From: Chitinophagaceae bacterium
Lineage (GTDB): Bacteria; Bacteroidota; Bacteroidia; Chitinophagales; Chitinophagaceae
Reading direction: 5' to 3'
Length of the DNA stretch: 64,000 nt
Assembly: GCA_020403425.1 (NCBI GenBank)
Contig: JADBXR010000008.1
Coordinates: forward strand, 124,001-188,000
Numbering within the stretch: position 1 is the stretch's first letter; each line of letters opens with the position of its first letter. Position numbers and translations under genes: made by a program. Below are positions 19,223 to 28,021 of this stretch, piece by piece. The notes beneath the pieces are model-generated. The model saw only the letters and a program-made list of their open reading frames with translations. It did not search any database and was not told where the DNA came from.

Positions 19223-20497
19223 TTATCGGTTCACAGCAGCACCCAGTTCTTGCAGGTGCTGGTAAAAGGCAGGATAGGATTTGTTGATTGCTTCCGCCTC
19301 TTCGATGGTCACCCCGCTGCTGGCTTTTAAACCTGCCACGGCGCAGGCCATGGCGATCCGGTGGTCGTGGCGCGATTGTGTGACCCCTCCTTTTACGCCG
19401 GTACCGCCCTTGATCAGCATCAGGTCATCCTGCAGGTTGATTTCGATACCCAATTTAGCAAACTCCTGCTGTAATGTAAGGGCACGGTTGCTTTCTTTAT
19501 GGGCAAGCCGGTGTACCCCTTCGATCACAGTGGTACCTTCGCAGTAGGCAGCCAGGGCCACCAGGGGCGGGAACAGGTCCGGACAATCGTTCGCATCAAA
19601 ATGGAAAGCCTGCAAAGGCAATGGGCCGATCTCGATCTCTTCCGGGCGTATGGACAGCTGGCAACCACATGCCACCAGCGCCTCCAGCACGGCTTTATCC
19701 GCCTGTGTGGAGACGATATCCAGTCCCTGTACCGTGATCGGACCGGCAATGGCGCCGGCTACCAGCAGAAAAGCGGCTCCGCTCCAGTCGCCTTCCACCG
19801 TATACGCTAACGGGGCATGGTGCCGGACCGGCTCCTGGGAACGGGTGAAACGGAAAGAGCGATATTCGTTATTCTCCACTTCCCAGCCAAAATGTTTCAT
19901 CACCTGGAGGGTTAGGTCAATATAGGGTTTGCTTTTCAGGTCTTTAACGGTAATGGTCACATCATCGGCTCCGGCAGCCCCGAATGCCATGAGTAAACCG
20001 GTCAGGAACTGCGAACTCAGGGAGCCGTCCACTTCAATATTGGCCGGGCGTAAAGGCCCCTTGATCTGCAGTGGTAATTTCCCCTGCTGAGAGGCTACGG
20101 ATACGCCAAGCTGGGGCAATATCTGATCAAAGAAGTCCATGGGTCGGGTAAGTAGACTTCCGGTACCATTCAGTGTGATGGGCTCACTGCTCAATGCGGC
20201 AATGGGGGTGAACATACGGATGCCCAGGCCACTCTCGCCACAGTTGACCTCAGTATACCTGGGCTGGATGCCCCCTGAACGGATATGAAGGTCGCCGTTC
20301 TCTGCATACGAGATCTCAGCACCCAGTTTTTGGATCACATCGATGGCAGCAAGGTCGTCATTGCTGTTACCGGGATTACGCAGGATGGTCTCTCCCACGG
20401 TCAGCAATGCTGCGGCACAGGCCCGTTGCATACTGCTTTTACTGGCAGCGGCCCGGATCTGCCCCGATAGTTGCGAAGGTTGTATTTGTACGATCAT
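19223..20497 (-). CDS. aroA: 3-phosphoshikimate 1-carboxyvinyltransferase (EPSP synthase)
   Basis: 424 aa; AASKSSMQRACAAALL, CGESGLGIRMFTPIAAL, SSQFLTGLLMAFGAA, HDHRIAMACAVAGL. Confidence 0.94.
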   Translation of the reverse strand: MIVQIQPSQLSGQIRAAASKSSMQRACAAALLTVGETILRNPGNSNDDLAAIDVIQKLGAEISYAENGDLHIRSGGIQPRYTEVNCGESGLGIRMFTPIAALSSEPITLNGTGSLLTRPMDFFDQILPQLGVSVASQQGKLPLQIKGPLRPANIEVDGSLSSQFLTGLLMAFGAAGADDVTITVKDLKSKPYIDLTLQVMKHFGWEVENNEYRSFRFTRSQEPVRHHAPLAYTVEGDWSGAAFLLVAGAIAGPITVQGLDIVSTQADKAVLEALVACGCQLSIRPEEIEIGPLPLQAFHFDANDCPDLFPPLVALAAYCEGTTVIEGVHRLAHKESNRALTLQQEFAKLGIEINLQDDLMLIKGGTGVKGGVTQSRHDHRIAMACAVAGLKASSGVTIEEAEAINKSYPAFYQHLQELGAAVNR

Positions 20498-20535
20498 TCT
20501 TGGATTGCGGATTACGGATCAGGTGTTTTTCCTGT

Positions 20536-21561
20536 TTATTTTCCGAATTGTTTGAAGATGTCCTGGAGCTGAACAAGCAACAATGGCTGCACCACTCCTT
20601 TTCCGATCTTTTCCAGCAGGATATAGTTGATGCTCACATTGTCTTTCTTCTTGTCCATCATCAGGACCTTGAAGGCTTTTTTGGTATTGAACTGGGCCAG
20701 CGTGGGCAAACCATATTGTTCCAGCACTTTTACCACCAGTTCGGCACCTGTGAAATGTTTGAGTTGCTGCGACATCACCGCCGCATAGGTCATCCCGATG
20801 CTGATGGCCTGGCCATGGCTCAATTCATACATATTCTCAATGGCGTGCCCCAGCGTATGTCCGAAATTCAACAGTTTACGTTCTCCCTGTTCGAACTCAT
20901 CGCCCTGCACCACTTTGGTTTTGATCAGGACATTCTGTTCGATGAGCGCGGACAGGAGTTTCCCGTTCTTCTGATAGTCAGAGAGCTTGTGTTTCTGCAG
21001 CTGGCGGAACATGACCGCATCCTTGATGCAGGCATGTTTGATGATCTCCGCAAAACCGTTCTGCCATTCAGCTTTGGGCAGGGTTGCCAGGAACGAGGTA
21101 TCGAACAGCAGGAAAGCAGGTTGCCTGATCAGCCCTACCATGTTCTTATACACACCCACATCGATCCCGTTCTTGCCACCGATGGATGCGTCCACCATGG
21201 CCAGCAGGGAAGTAGGTACGAACCCGAAACGAATGCCGCGCATATAGATACCGGCCACATAACCAGTGATATCAGTTACCACGCCGCCACCAACCCCGAT
21301 CAGGGTGGTTTTGCGGTCGGCCCCGAGGGCAATGAGCTGATCGATCACCACATCGACCGTTTGCTGTACTTTATATTTTTCCCCGGCTTTGAGTACGATG
21401 GTGTTCCAGCCTTTGAATTTCTTCTTGTGTTTGGCAAAAACATGTTCATCCGTAACGATGACCGCATTTTCTTTGGGCGCCAGTTTCTCTACCTGCGCAA
21501 AATCGGCATCGAAATAATACGCTACCGTAGTATTCGAGAATGTAAAACTTCTTTTTTTCAT
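20536..21561 (-). CDS. aroB: 3-dehydroquinate synthase
   Basis: 341 aa; GVGGGVVTDITGYVAGIYMRGIRFGFVPTSLLAMVDASIGGKNGID and NFGHTLGHAIE. Confidence 0.96.
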   Translation of the reverse strand: MKKRSFTFSNTTVAYYFDADFAQVEKLAPKENAVIVTDEHVFAKHKKKFKGWNTIVLKAGEKYKVQQTVDVVIDQLIALGADRKTTLIGVGGGVVTDITGYVAGIYMRGIRFGFVPTSLLAMVDASIGGKNGIDVGVYKNMVGLIRQPAFLLFDTSFLATLPKAEWQNGFAEIIKHACIKDAVMFRQLQKHKLSDYQKNGKLLSALIEQNVLIKTKVVQGDEFEQGERKLLNFGHTLGHAIENMYELSHGQAISIGMTYAAVMSQQLKHFTGAELVVKVLEQYGLPTLAQFNTKKAFKVLMMDKKKDNVSINYILLEKIGKGVVQPLLLVQLQDIFKQFGK

Positions 21562-21564
21562 GAG

Positions 21565-21640
21565 ATTAGCGAATTAGCGGATATCGGATCGGCGGATTGA
21601 ATCATTCGCCGATCCGTTGATCCGTAATGCGTGAATTAGG
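21565..21640. repeat. GGAT-word intergenic inverted repeat (aroB-DAHPS spacer)
   Basis: Perfect 10-bp CGGATCGGCG (21585-21594)/CGCCGATCCG (21607-21616) within gattagcgaattagcggatatcgg...gatccgttgatccgtaatgcgtgaattagg. Confidence 0.75.
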
Positions 21641-22721
21641 AATTCATGATCTTGTTCTGGTGGTTGATGCTTTCCATGTGTACGGCATCAAAGTATTTGG
21701 TCACGAACTCCTTGCTCAGACCCAACTTATCTCCTTTGGCGAAAGCCCGCTCAAGGATGCTGTTCCAGCGGTTGGTCTGCAGGATGGTGATATCATTCTC
21801 TTTCTTGTATTTACCGATGCTTTCGGCCACTTTCATACGCTGTCCGAGGATCTGCATCAGTTCATCATCCAGGTTGTTGATCTGCTGACGCAGTTTTTCG
21901 AGTGCGGCATGGTACTCAGGTGAGGCCACATCTTCTTTTCTCCAGCGGATACTGCTGATCATTTCACCCAGTTTTTCCGGGGTGATCTGCTGTTTGGCAT
22001 CGCTCCAGGCATTGTCCGGATCGATATGGCTTTCCACGATCAGTCCGTCAAAATCAAGGTCGATCGCTGTCTGCGCCACTTCCTGTAAAATATCCCTTCT
22101 TCCGCAGATATGTGATGGATCATTGATCATCAGCAGTTCCGGGTAACGGCGTTTCATTTCAATGGCCAGGTGCCACATAGGGGCATTCCGGTATTCTGTA
22201 TTACCATAAGAGCTGAAGCCACGGTGTATCAGTCCGATATGTTTGATACCGGCTTTTGCCACACGCTCCATGGCACCGATCCATAGTTCCAGGTCGGGAT
22301 TGATGGGGTTCTTGATCAGTACGGGCACATCCACACCACGCAGGGCATCGGCCACGTCCTGCACACTGAACGGGTTGACCGTGGTACGGGCACCGATCCA
22401 AAGTACATCCACGCCAAAATGCAGTGCATCTTCTACCTGTTTACCGGTAGCCACTTCCACGGCCACGGGTAAACCCGACGCCTTTCTCGCAGCCTGCAAC
22501 CAGGGCAGGCCCTTGGTACCAATGCCCTCAAAACTGCCTGGGCGGGTACGGGGTTTCCAGATACCTGCACGCAGGATATCCACTTTACCTGTTGCGGCCA
22601 AACGTAAGGCCGTTTGCATTACCTGCTCTTCTGTTTCGGCGCTGCAGGGACCTGAAATAATGAGTGGACGCTTCTGTAATAATGCTTCCACGGATGTTGC
22701 CTGTTCAATTACTTGCTCCAT
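21636..22721 (-). CDS. Bifunctional DAHP synthase / chorismate mutase
   Basis: N-terminal KDSA-type DAHP synthase (ISGPCSAETEEQV, RAGIWKPRTRPGSFEGIG, NDPSHICGRR) and C-terminal AroQ-type chorismate mutase helix region (LEKLRQQINNLDDELMQILGQRMKVAESIGKYKKEN). Confidence 0.93.
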   Translation of the reverse strand: MEQVIEQATSVEALLQKRPLIISGPCSAETEEQVMQTALRLAATGKVDILRAGIWKPRTRPGSFEGIGTKGLPWLQAARKASGLPVAVEVATGKQVEDALHFGVDVLWIGARTTVNPFSVQDVADALRGVDVPVLIKNPINPDLELWIGAMERVAKAGIKHIGLIHRGFSSYGNTEYRNAPMWHLAIEMKRRYPELLMINDPSHICGRRDILQEVAQTAIDLDFDGLIVESHIDPDNAWSDAKQQITPEKLGEMISSIRWRKEDVASPEYHAALEKLRQQINNLDDELMQILGQRMKVAESIGKYKKENDITILQTNRWNSILERAFAKGDKLGLSKEFVTKYFDAVHMESINHQNKIMNS

Positions 22722-22832
22722 GTTGTGTTTTGTTACTGTTTGTATGTATGATATTGTTGTATCGGTGTCGGGGCGACCCATGTGCTGGCCGGCAATCTAT
22801 CACCAGTCCACAGGTCAACCCTCACCTTCATT

Positions 22833-24545
22833 TTACCCTTCTCCTCTCCTGGGACGTTTCGAATATCCTGCTGGACCGCCACTATCCGCATCGTTCATAC
22901 GGATACGTCTGCCCTTATAACTTTTCCCATCCAGTGAGCGGATCATCTGCTGCGCCGCTCCTCTTTCGATCTCGATCCAGCTGTTCATGTCCTTCATATC
23001 GATCTTGCCCAGCACATCTTTTTTCAGGTCGCTCATATCCAGGATGAACTGGAGGAAGCTGGCTTTGAAAAAACCATCTTTGGTTCCCAGGTTCACGAAC
23101 AAACGGCTATAACCGCCACCCCTTGCATATTCCTTACGGCCATCTCCCCTGCCCATGTTCCTGTCGTCCCTTCTCCTGCCAAAATCTTCCCTGCTTCCGG
23201 GCTCCTTACGATCGCGACTGCGCAGGTTCAGGTCCTCGGCGTTCTCGTAGTATTTCAGGAACCGATCGAACTCCATGGCAGCTACGCGCTTCAGCACATC
23301 TTCCTTGCTTACATCGGCAAATTTCTCTGCCAGCATGGGAACATAGGTCTCATAATCACCGTGACTGATGTCGGCCGACAGTAATTTATCCATGAAAAAG
23401 AAGAACTGTTTCCTGCACACGTCCTTACCGCTGGGTATATCCAGTTTATGGAACTCCGATTTGTTGATGCGTTCGATCTGTTTCAGCTTGTACATCTCTT
23501 TGGCATGTACAATGGAGATACAGATCCCCTGGTTACCCGCGCGACCTGTACGGCCGCTGCGGTGGGTGTATACTTCCACATCATCCGGCAACTCGTAGTT
23601 GATCACGTGGCTGATACCGGCCACATCGATACCGCGGGCGGCCACATCGGTCGCGATCAGCAACTGCAGGCTCTTATCACGGAACTGGCCCATTACGCGG
23701 TCACGCTGTTGCTGCGTAAGGTCACCGTGCAGAGCATCGATATCGTACCCTTCCCTTGTCAAACGTTCAGAGATCTCCTGGGCATCGGCCTTGGTACGGG
23801 TAAAAATGATCCCATAGATACCCGGGTTAAAGTCGATGATCCTTTTCAGCGTTTCATAACGGTGCTGCGCCGTGGTAACATAGTACTGGTGATCAATGCT
23901 CTTATTGGTCGTATTCACCTTTCCTACGGTCACCTCTTTGGGGTCACTCATGTACTTCTTGCTCACCTTACGGATCTCAGGTGGCATGGTAGCACTGAAC
24001 AACCAGGTACTTTCCCTTGCCGGGGTATTCTTGAGAATGAACTCGATATCATCCTGAAAACCCATGTTCAGCATTTCATCCGCTTCATCCAGTACCACAT
24101 ACCTGATCTGCTCCAGGTTGATCGCTTTGCGCTCGATCAGGTCGATCAGACGGCCCGGTGTTGCCACCACGATCTGTACGCCCCTTTTCAGGTCGCGGAT
24201 CTGTAATCCGATAGAAGCACCACCATACACAGCCACTACCGATACCCCAGTCATGTATTTTTTAAAGAGCTCTATTTCCTTTACGATCTGCAGGCAGAGT
24301 TCCCTTGTGGGACAAACCACCAGCGCCTGCGGATATTTTGCCGCGGCATCAATAATATGCAGCAAAGGCAGGCCAAATGCCGCCGTTTTGCCGGTTCCCG
24401 TTTGCGCCAGGCCAATAAAGTCCTTGGTGCCGCTCAGCAATACGGGGATTGCCTGTTCTTGTATTGCGGTCGGGTTCACATACCCCAACTCATCCGTTGC
24501 CTGAATCAATCTAGCATCAATTCCCAACGCTTCAAATGTCGTCAT
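22833..24545 (-). CDS. DEAD-box RNA helicase with C-terminal DbpA-like RNA-binding domain
   Basis: AQTGTGKTAAFGLPLL, VLDEADEML, FSATMPPE, HRSGRTGRAG; C-terminal RLFVNLGTKDGF... DbpA-type fold. ATG 24545. Confidence 0.94.
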   Translation of the reverse strand: MTTFEALGIDARLIQATDELGYVNPTAIQEQAIPVLLSGTKDFIGLAQTGTGKTAAFGLPLLHIIDAAAKYPQALVVCPTRELCLQIVKEIELFKKYMTGVSVVAVYGGASIGLQIRDLKRGVQIVVATPGRLIDLIERKAINLEQIRYVVLDEADEMLNMGFQDDIEFILKNTPARESTWLFSATMPPEIRKVSKKYMSDPKEVTVGKVNTTNKSIDHQYYVTTAQHRYETLKRIIDFNPGIYGIIFTRTKADAQEISERLTREGYDIDALHGDLTQQQRDRVMGQFRDKSLQLLIATDVAARGIDVAGISHVINYELPDDVEVYTHRSGRTGRAGNQGICISIVHAKEMYKLKQIERINKSEFHKLDIPSGKDVCRKQFFFFMDKLLSADISHGDYETYVPMLAEKFADVSKEDVLKRVAAMEFDRFLKYYENAEDLNLRSRDRKEPGSREDFGRRRDDRNMGRGDGRKEYARGGGYSRLFVNLGTKDGFFKASFLQFILDMSDLKKDVLGKIDMKDMNSWIEIERGAAQQMIRSLDGKSYKGRRIRMNDADSGGPAGYSKRPRRGEG

Positions 24546-24563
24546 GTAATAAAAAATTTGGTG

Positions 24564-24571
24564 CAAAGGTA
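24564..24571 (-). promoter_or_regulatory. Putative -7 promoter element of DEAD helicase gene
   Basis: Minus-strand TACCTTTG matches TAnnTTTG, 18 nt upstream of ATG 24545. Confidence 0.5.
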
Positions 24572-24682
24572 CTTTTTATATACCTCTTTACCCTTTTTTT
24601 GTTTGAAACCCAGCAGCAGCGTGGATTTCAGCTGTTCTTGCGTCGCACACTTGTACTTCCATTCCTCCTATCGGCTATGATT

Positions 24683-24763
24683 GGCGGATTAGCGGATGGC
24701 GGATCGGCGAATTAGAAAATAACTATTAAACCCGATCCGTTAATCCGTGATCCGCAAATCCGG
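24683..24763. repeat. Imperfect inverted repeat built from GGAT/ATCC words (tyrA-helicase spacer)
   Basis: ggcggattagcggatggcggatcgg ... ccgatccgttaatccgtgatccgcaaatccgg; perfect core CGGATCGG (24700-24707)/CCGATCCG (24732-24739). Confidence 0.7.
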
Positions 24764-24765
24764 AA

Positions 24766-25605
24766 TCATTTCAAGATCCGCCGGATCCCGTTCGCTTTTT
24801 CTATCAATTCTGCCAGGTATTCATAATTCTCCTTCTCCAGGCAGGACTTGAATTTTCTCAGCTGCGCAATATGCTCATTCAAAACATCCAACACATTATC
24901 TTTATTCTGCATAAATATAGGCACCCACATGGCCGGATTACTTTTGGCCAAACGCACCGTACTTTCAAAACCACCACTGGCCAGCTCAAAAATGGCATCT
25001 TCTTCCCGCTCCTTCTCCAGTACCGTATTGGCCAGGGCAAAGGAAGTGATATGGGAGATATGGCTCACATAGGCCACATGCACATCATGGTCTTCCGCAT
25101 CCATGTATACGATGTGCATGCCCAGCAATCCGTACAACTGCTCCACCAGTGCCACCGCATCTGCATCACTGTTCTCTTTGTTACAGATCACCGTGGCCTT
25201 TTTCTCAAAAGCATTTTTCACGGCCGCTTCCGGTCCGCTGTATTCGGTTCCCCACATGGGGTGGGTGGCCACAAAACGACCGCGTTTGGGGCTTTGCATC
25301 GCCGCTTCACAGATCGTTTTTTTGGTGGATCCCACATCCATGACCACCTGCCGATCCACCATTTGTAATACCAGCGGCAACAATGCTTCTGCGGCGTTGA
25401 TGGGCGTGGCCAGTATCACCAGGCCGGACTCCTGTACGGCAGCGTGTAATTCCTTCACTTCATCCACCAGGCCCAGCGCAAGCGCTTTCTGTGCATGTTC
25501 CGGATTGGCATCCACGCCGATCAGTTTGGTGGCGAAACCTTTTTCCTTCAGTGTCAGGGCCATGGAACCTCCAATAAGTCCGACACCGATTATGGTAATT
25601 GTCAT
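24766..25605 (-). CDS. tyrA: Prephenate dehydrogenase
   Basis: 279 aa; GVGLIGGSMALTLKEKG Rossmann motif, THPMWGTEYSGPEAA, HVAYVSHISHITSFALA. Confidence 0.9.
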   Translation of the reverse strand: MTITIIGVGLIGGSMALTLKEKGFATKLIGVDANPEHAQKALALGLVDEVKELHAAVQESGLVILATPINAAEALLPLVLQMVDRQVVMDVGSTKKTICEAAMQSPKRGRFVATHPMWGTEYSGPEAAVKNAFEKKATVICNKENSDADAVALVEQLYGLLGMHIVYMDAEDHDVHVAYVSHISHITSFALANTVLEKEREEDAIFELASGGFESTVRLAKSNPAMWVPIFMQNKDNVLDVLNEHIAQLRKFKSCLEKENYEYLAELIEKANGIRRILK

Positions 25606-25643
25606 TGTAATTAGTAGTTAGTCATTAGGAATTAGTTATGTCA

Positions 25644-26804
25644 TCAACGGCTCTCGCGGATCCTCTTTATCGCTTCCCCGAATCTTTCGATGCTTCCACA
25701 GAGACTTACCCTGATATATCCGTCCCCGGCAGTTCCGAAGATGCCGCCAGGTGTGATGAATACATTGGCCTGGTAAAGTACTTCATCGCTCAGTTCATAA
25801 CCGCTGCTGTATTTAGCAGGGATCTTTGCCCATACGAACAGGCCTACCTGGTTCCTGGAAAACTCGCAGTCCAGTAGGTTCAGCAGTTCAAATACCTTTT
25901 CCCTGCGTTCCGTGTAAATGGCATTGATATCATCGTACCAGTCTTTTCCCAATCCCAGCGCTTTGGCTGCAGCCAGTTGCAGGGGCAGGAACATACCGCT
26001 GTCCATATTGCTTTTGAAGCGGAGGATCTCCTCTACCCTTTCTTTGGCCGCACAGATCATTCCGACCCGCCATCCGGCCATGTTCTGGCTTTTACTCAGC
26101 GAATTCAGCTCGATCACCACTTCTTTGGCGCCATCCATGGCCAGCAGGCTCATGGGTTCAGGATTCAGGATGAAACTATAGGGGTTATCGTGACAAACCA
26201 GGATATTGTGTTTCTTGCCAAAAGCCACGATCTTCTCGAATAAAGACCGTGTAGGCAATTGTCCGGTAGGCATATGCGGGTAGTTGACCCATAGCAGCTT
26301 CACTTTACTGAGGTCCGTTTTCTCCAGTTCGGCAAAATCGGGTTCCCAGTTGTTCGCTTCTTTCATCTCATAAGGCACCGGTTTGCCACCCGCCAGTTTT
26401 ACCGCACTGCTGTAGGTTGGATAACCTGGGTTGGGTATCAGGGCCTCATCCCCTTCATTCAGGTAGGTCATACAGATATGCATGATACCTTCCTTACTGC
26501 CGATCAGTGGCAGCACTTCGGTTTCCGGGTCCAGGGCAACACCATACCAGGCAGCGTACCAGTCGGCAATGGCCTTGCGCAATACGGGCGATCCCTTATA
26601 GCTTTGATAAGCATGGGTATTGGGCTTTTCGGCCTCTTCCTGCAATACTTTGATCACATCGGGATGCGGGGGCAGGTCCGGACTGCCGATACCGAGGTTG
26701 ATGATGTTCTTGCCCTGTTTGTTTAGCTGCTCTATTTCGCGCAGTTTCTGCGAAAAATAGTATTCACCGATACCTTCCAGCCTCTTTGAAGTAGCTACTG
26801 TCAT
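25644..26804 (-). CDS. PLP-dependent class I/II aminotransferase
   Basis: 386 aa; NLGIGSPDLPPHPDV, NPGYPTYSSAV, HDNPYSFI, ELNSLSKSQNMAGWRVGM; sits between pheA and tyrA, consistent with aromatic aminotransferase. Confidence 0.88.
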   Translation of the reverse strand: MTVATSKRLEGIGEYYFSQKLREIEQLNKQGKNIINLGIGSPDLPPHPDVIKVLQEEAEKPNTHAYQSYKGSPVLRKAIADWYAAWYGVALDPETEVLPLIGSKEGIMHICMTYLNEGDEALIPNPGYPTYSSAVKLAGGKPVPYEMKEANNWEPDFAELEKTDLSKVKLLWVNYPHMPTGQLPTRSLFEKIVAFGKKHNILVCHDNPYSFILNPEPMSLLAMDGAKEVVIELNSLSKSQNMAGWRVGMICAAKERVEEILRFKSNMDSGMFLPLQLAAAKALGLGKDWYDDINAIYTERREKVFELLNLLDCEFSRNQVGLFVWAKIPAKYSSGYELSDEVLYQANVFITPGGIFGTAGDGYIRVSLCGSIERFGEAIKRIRESR

Positions 26805-26807
26805 ATA

Positions 26808-27722
26808 TTATCCTTTTACAACTTTTCCTTTTTGGTAGATCCCGAATATTTTCACGCTGTTGGTCAGAGACTCGATGGAAGCCAGCACCGCCTCGAACTG
26901 TTTACGAGAGTCGAACTCCAGGTCTGCATAAAAACCATATTTGAAATTGCTTCCCGGTATCGGCATACTCTGCAGTTTGCTCAGGTTAATGCCGCCCTTT
27001 GCGATCTGTGTCAGCACCTGTGCCAATATCCCTTTGGAATGATTGGTCTGAAAATAGAGGGAAGCTTTGTCCGCATTCGGGATCTCCTTCACTTCATTCT
27101 CTCTTTGCAAGACAAGGAAACGGGTCACATTATTTTTCAGGGTATGGATATTGGGAGCGATCACATCCATATCATACAATTCCGCGGCCAGTTTACTGGC
27201 AATGGCCGCGGCATGTTTGCTGTGTTTCTGGTGAATATGTTTGGCACTGAGTGCGGTATCCTCTGTTTCCACCAGTTTCCAGTCGTGTTTCTCCAGGTAA
27301 TCGAGACACTGCAAAATGGCCATGGGATGACTATGTACTTCCCGGATATCTTCCAGCTTCACGCCCTTGTTCACCATCAGGTTCTGGCTGATGGAGAGAT
27401 AGACCTCGCCGATCACTTTCAGTTTACTTTTCTGCAGGAGGTTATAGTTGGGAAGGATACTTCCGGCAATCGAGTTCTCGATGGCCATGATGCCGCCAGC
27501 TGATTGTTTTTTATCGGAAGAGATCCGGATCAGGTCACGGAAAGTGGCGCAGGCGATCACTTCCACCTGTTTGCCAAAAAAGGAACGGGCGGCCACCTGG
27601 TGAAAACTTCCTTCATACCCCTGGATGCAGATACCCCCGGCCTGCGCCTTCTCCTGAGATGGCGCTTTGGGGGCCGCAGCATTTTGTTTCGCGTGTATCG
27701 TCATAAACAGATCCTGTTTCAA
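26808..27722 (-). CDS. pheA: Prephenate dehydratase
   Basis: 304 aa; GYEGSFHQVAA, AIENSIAGSILPNYNLL, HSHPMAILQC, C-terminal ACT region (SKLQSMPIPGSNFKYGFYADLEF). Confidence 0.92.
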   Translation of the reverse strand: MKQDLFMTIHAKQNAAAPKAPSQEKAQAGGICIQGYEGSFHQVAARSFFGKQVEVIACATFRDLIRISSDKKQSAGGIMAIENSIAGSILPNYNLLQKSKLKVIGEVYLSISQNLMVNKGVKLEDIREVHSHPMAILQCLDYLEKHDWKLVETEDTALSAKHIHQKHSKHAAAIASKLAAELYDMDVIAPNIHTLKNNVTRFLVLQRENEVKEIPNADKASLYFQTNHSKGILAQVLTQIAKGGINLSKLQSMPIPGSNFKYGFYADLEFDSRKQFEAVLASIESLTNSVKIFGIYQKGKVVKG

Positions 27723-27739
27723 TTTACCGGCAGTGCCGG

Positions 27740-27773
27740 AAAAAAAATGATCCCGGCCTTATGAGCCGGGATC
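27740..27773 (-). terminator. Attenuator terminator upstream of pheA
   Basis: Minus strand GATCCCGGC-TCATAAG-GCCGGGATC then A and TTTTTTTT; lies between leader peptide stop (27795) and pheA start (27722). Confidence 0.9.
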
Positions 27774-27794
27774 GTATCTTAATTTGTTTCGCTT

Positions 27795-27881
27795 TTATGC
27801 TTTGGCAAATACTACCCGGCTCCTTTTTGTAAAGAAGTAATAAAAAAAGAAAAAGAAAGTATTTGCTGTGATGTTGTTCAT
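27795..27881 (-). CDS. Phe/Tyr leader peptide (attenuator), MNNITANTFFFFFYYFFTKRSRVVFAKA
   Basis: 28 codons read base by base on the minus strand; F5-Y2-F2 run at codons 9-17; TAA at 27795-27797; absent from the supplied ORF track because it is short. Confidence 0.88.
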   Translation of the reverse strand: MNNITANTFFFFFYYFFTKRSRVVFAKA

Positions 27882-27888
27882 GTGATGT

Positions 27889-27920
27889 CAAATATAAGTA
27901 CGGATCGCATTCAAAAACAA
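27889..27920 (-). promoter_or_regulatory. Promoter of pheA leader transcript
   Basis: Minus strand TTG (27920-27918) - 21 nt - TATATTTG (27896-27889), matching the Bacteroidota -33/-7 layout (TTG / TAnnTTTG). Confidence 0.6.
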
Positions 27921-28021
27921 GATTTATCAAAAAATATTATACTAACAAACCTTAGTTAGACCCCTGATGGACAAGGCTTCCATGAAAATATGGGCAATAG
28001 GCAGGCGTAACAACAAATAAA

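Noticed and set aside
20407-21600. 397-aa plus-strand ORF spanning aroB antisense
   Set aside because: Mirrors the aroB codon pattern on the opposite strand; aroB has clear catalytic motifs and the antisense translation is His/Phe/Gln-rich with no recognisable domain.
22833-24545. Mobile-element origin of the DEAD helicase insertion
   Set aside because: No transposase, target-site duplication or terminal repeats seen; the GGAT-word repeats also occur at other gaps in the cluster.
27724-27930. 68-aa minus ORF in the pheA leader region (MINLVFECDPYLYLT...)
   Set aside because: Runs through the promoter, attenuator and terminator in a different frame; the 28-aa F/Y leader peptide fits the geometry far better.
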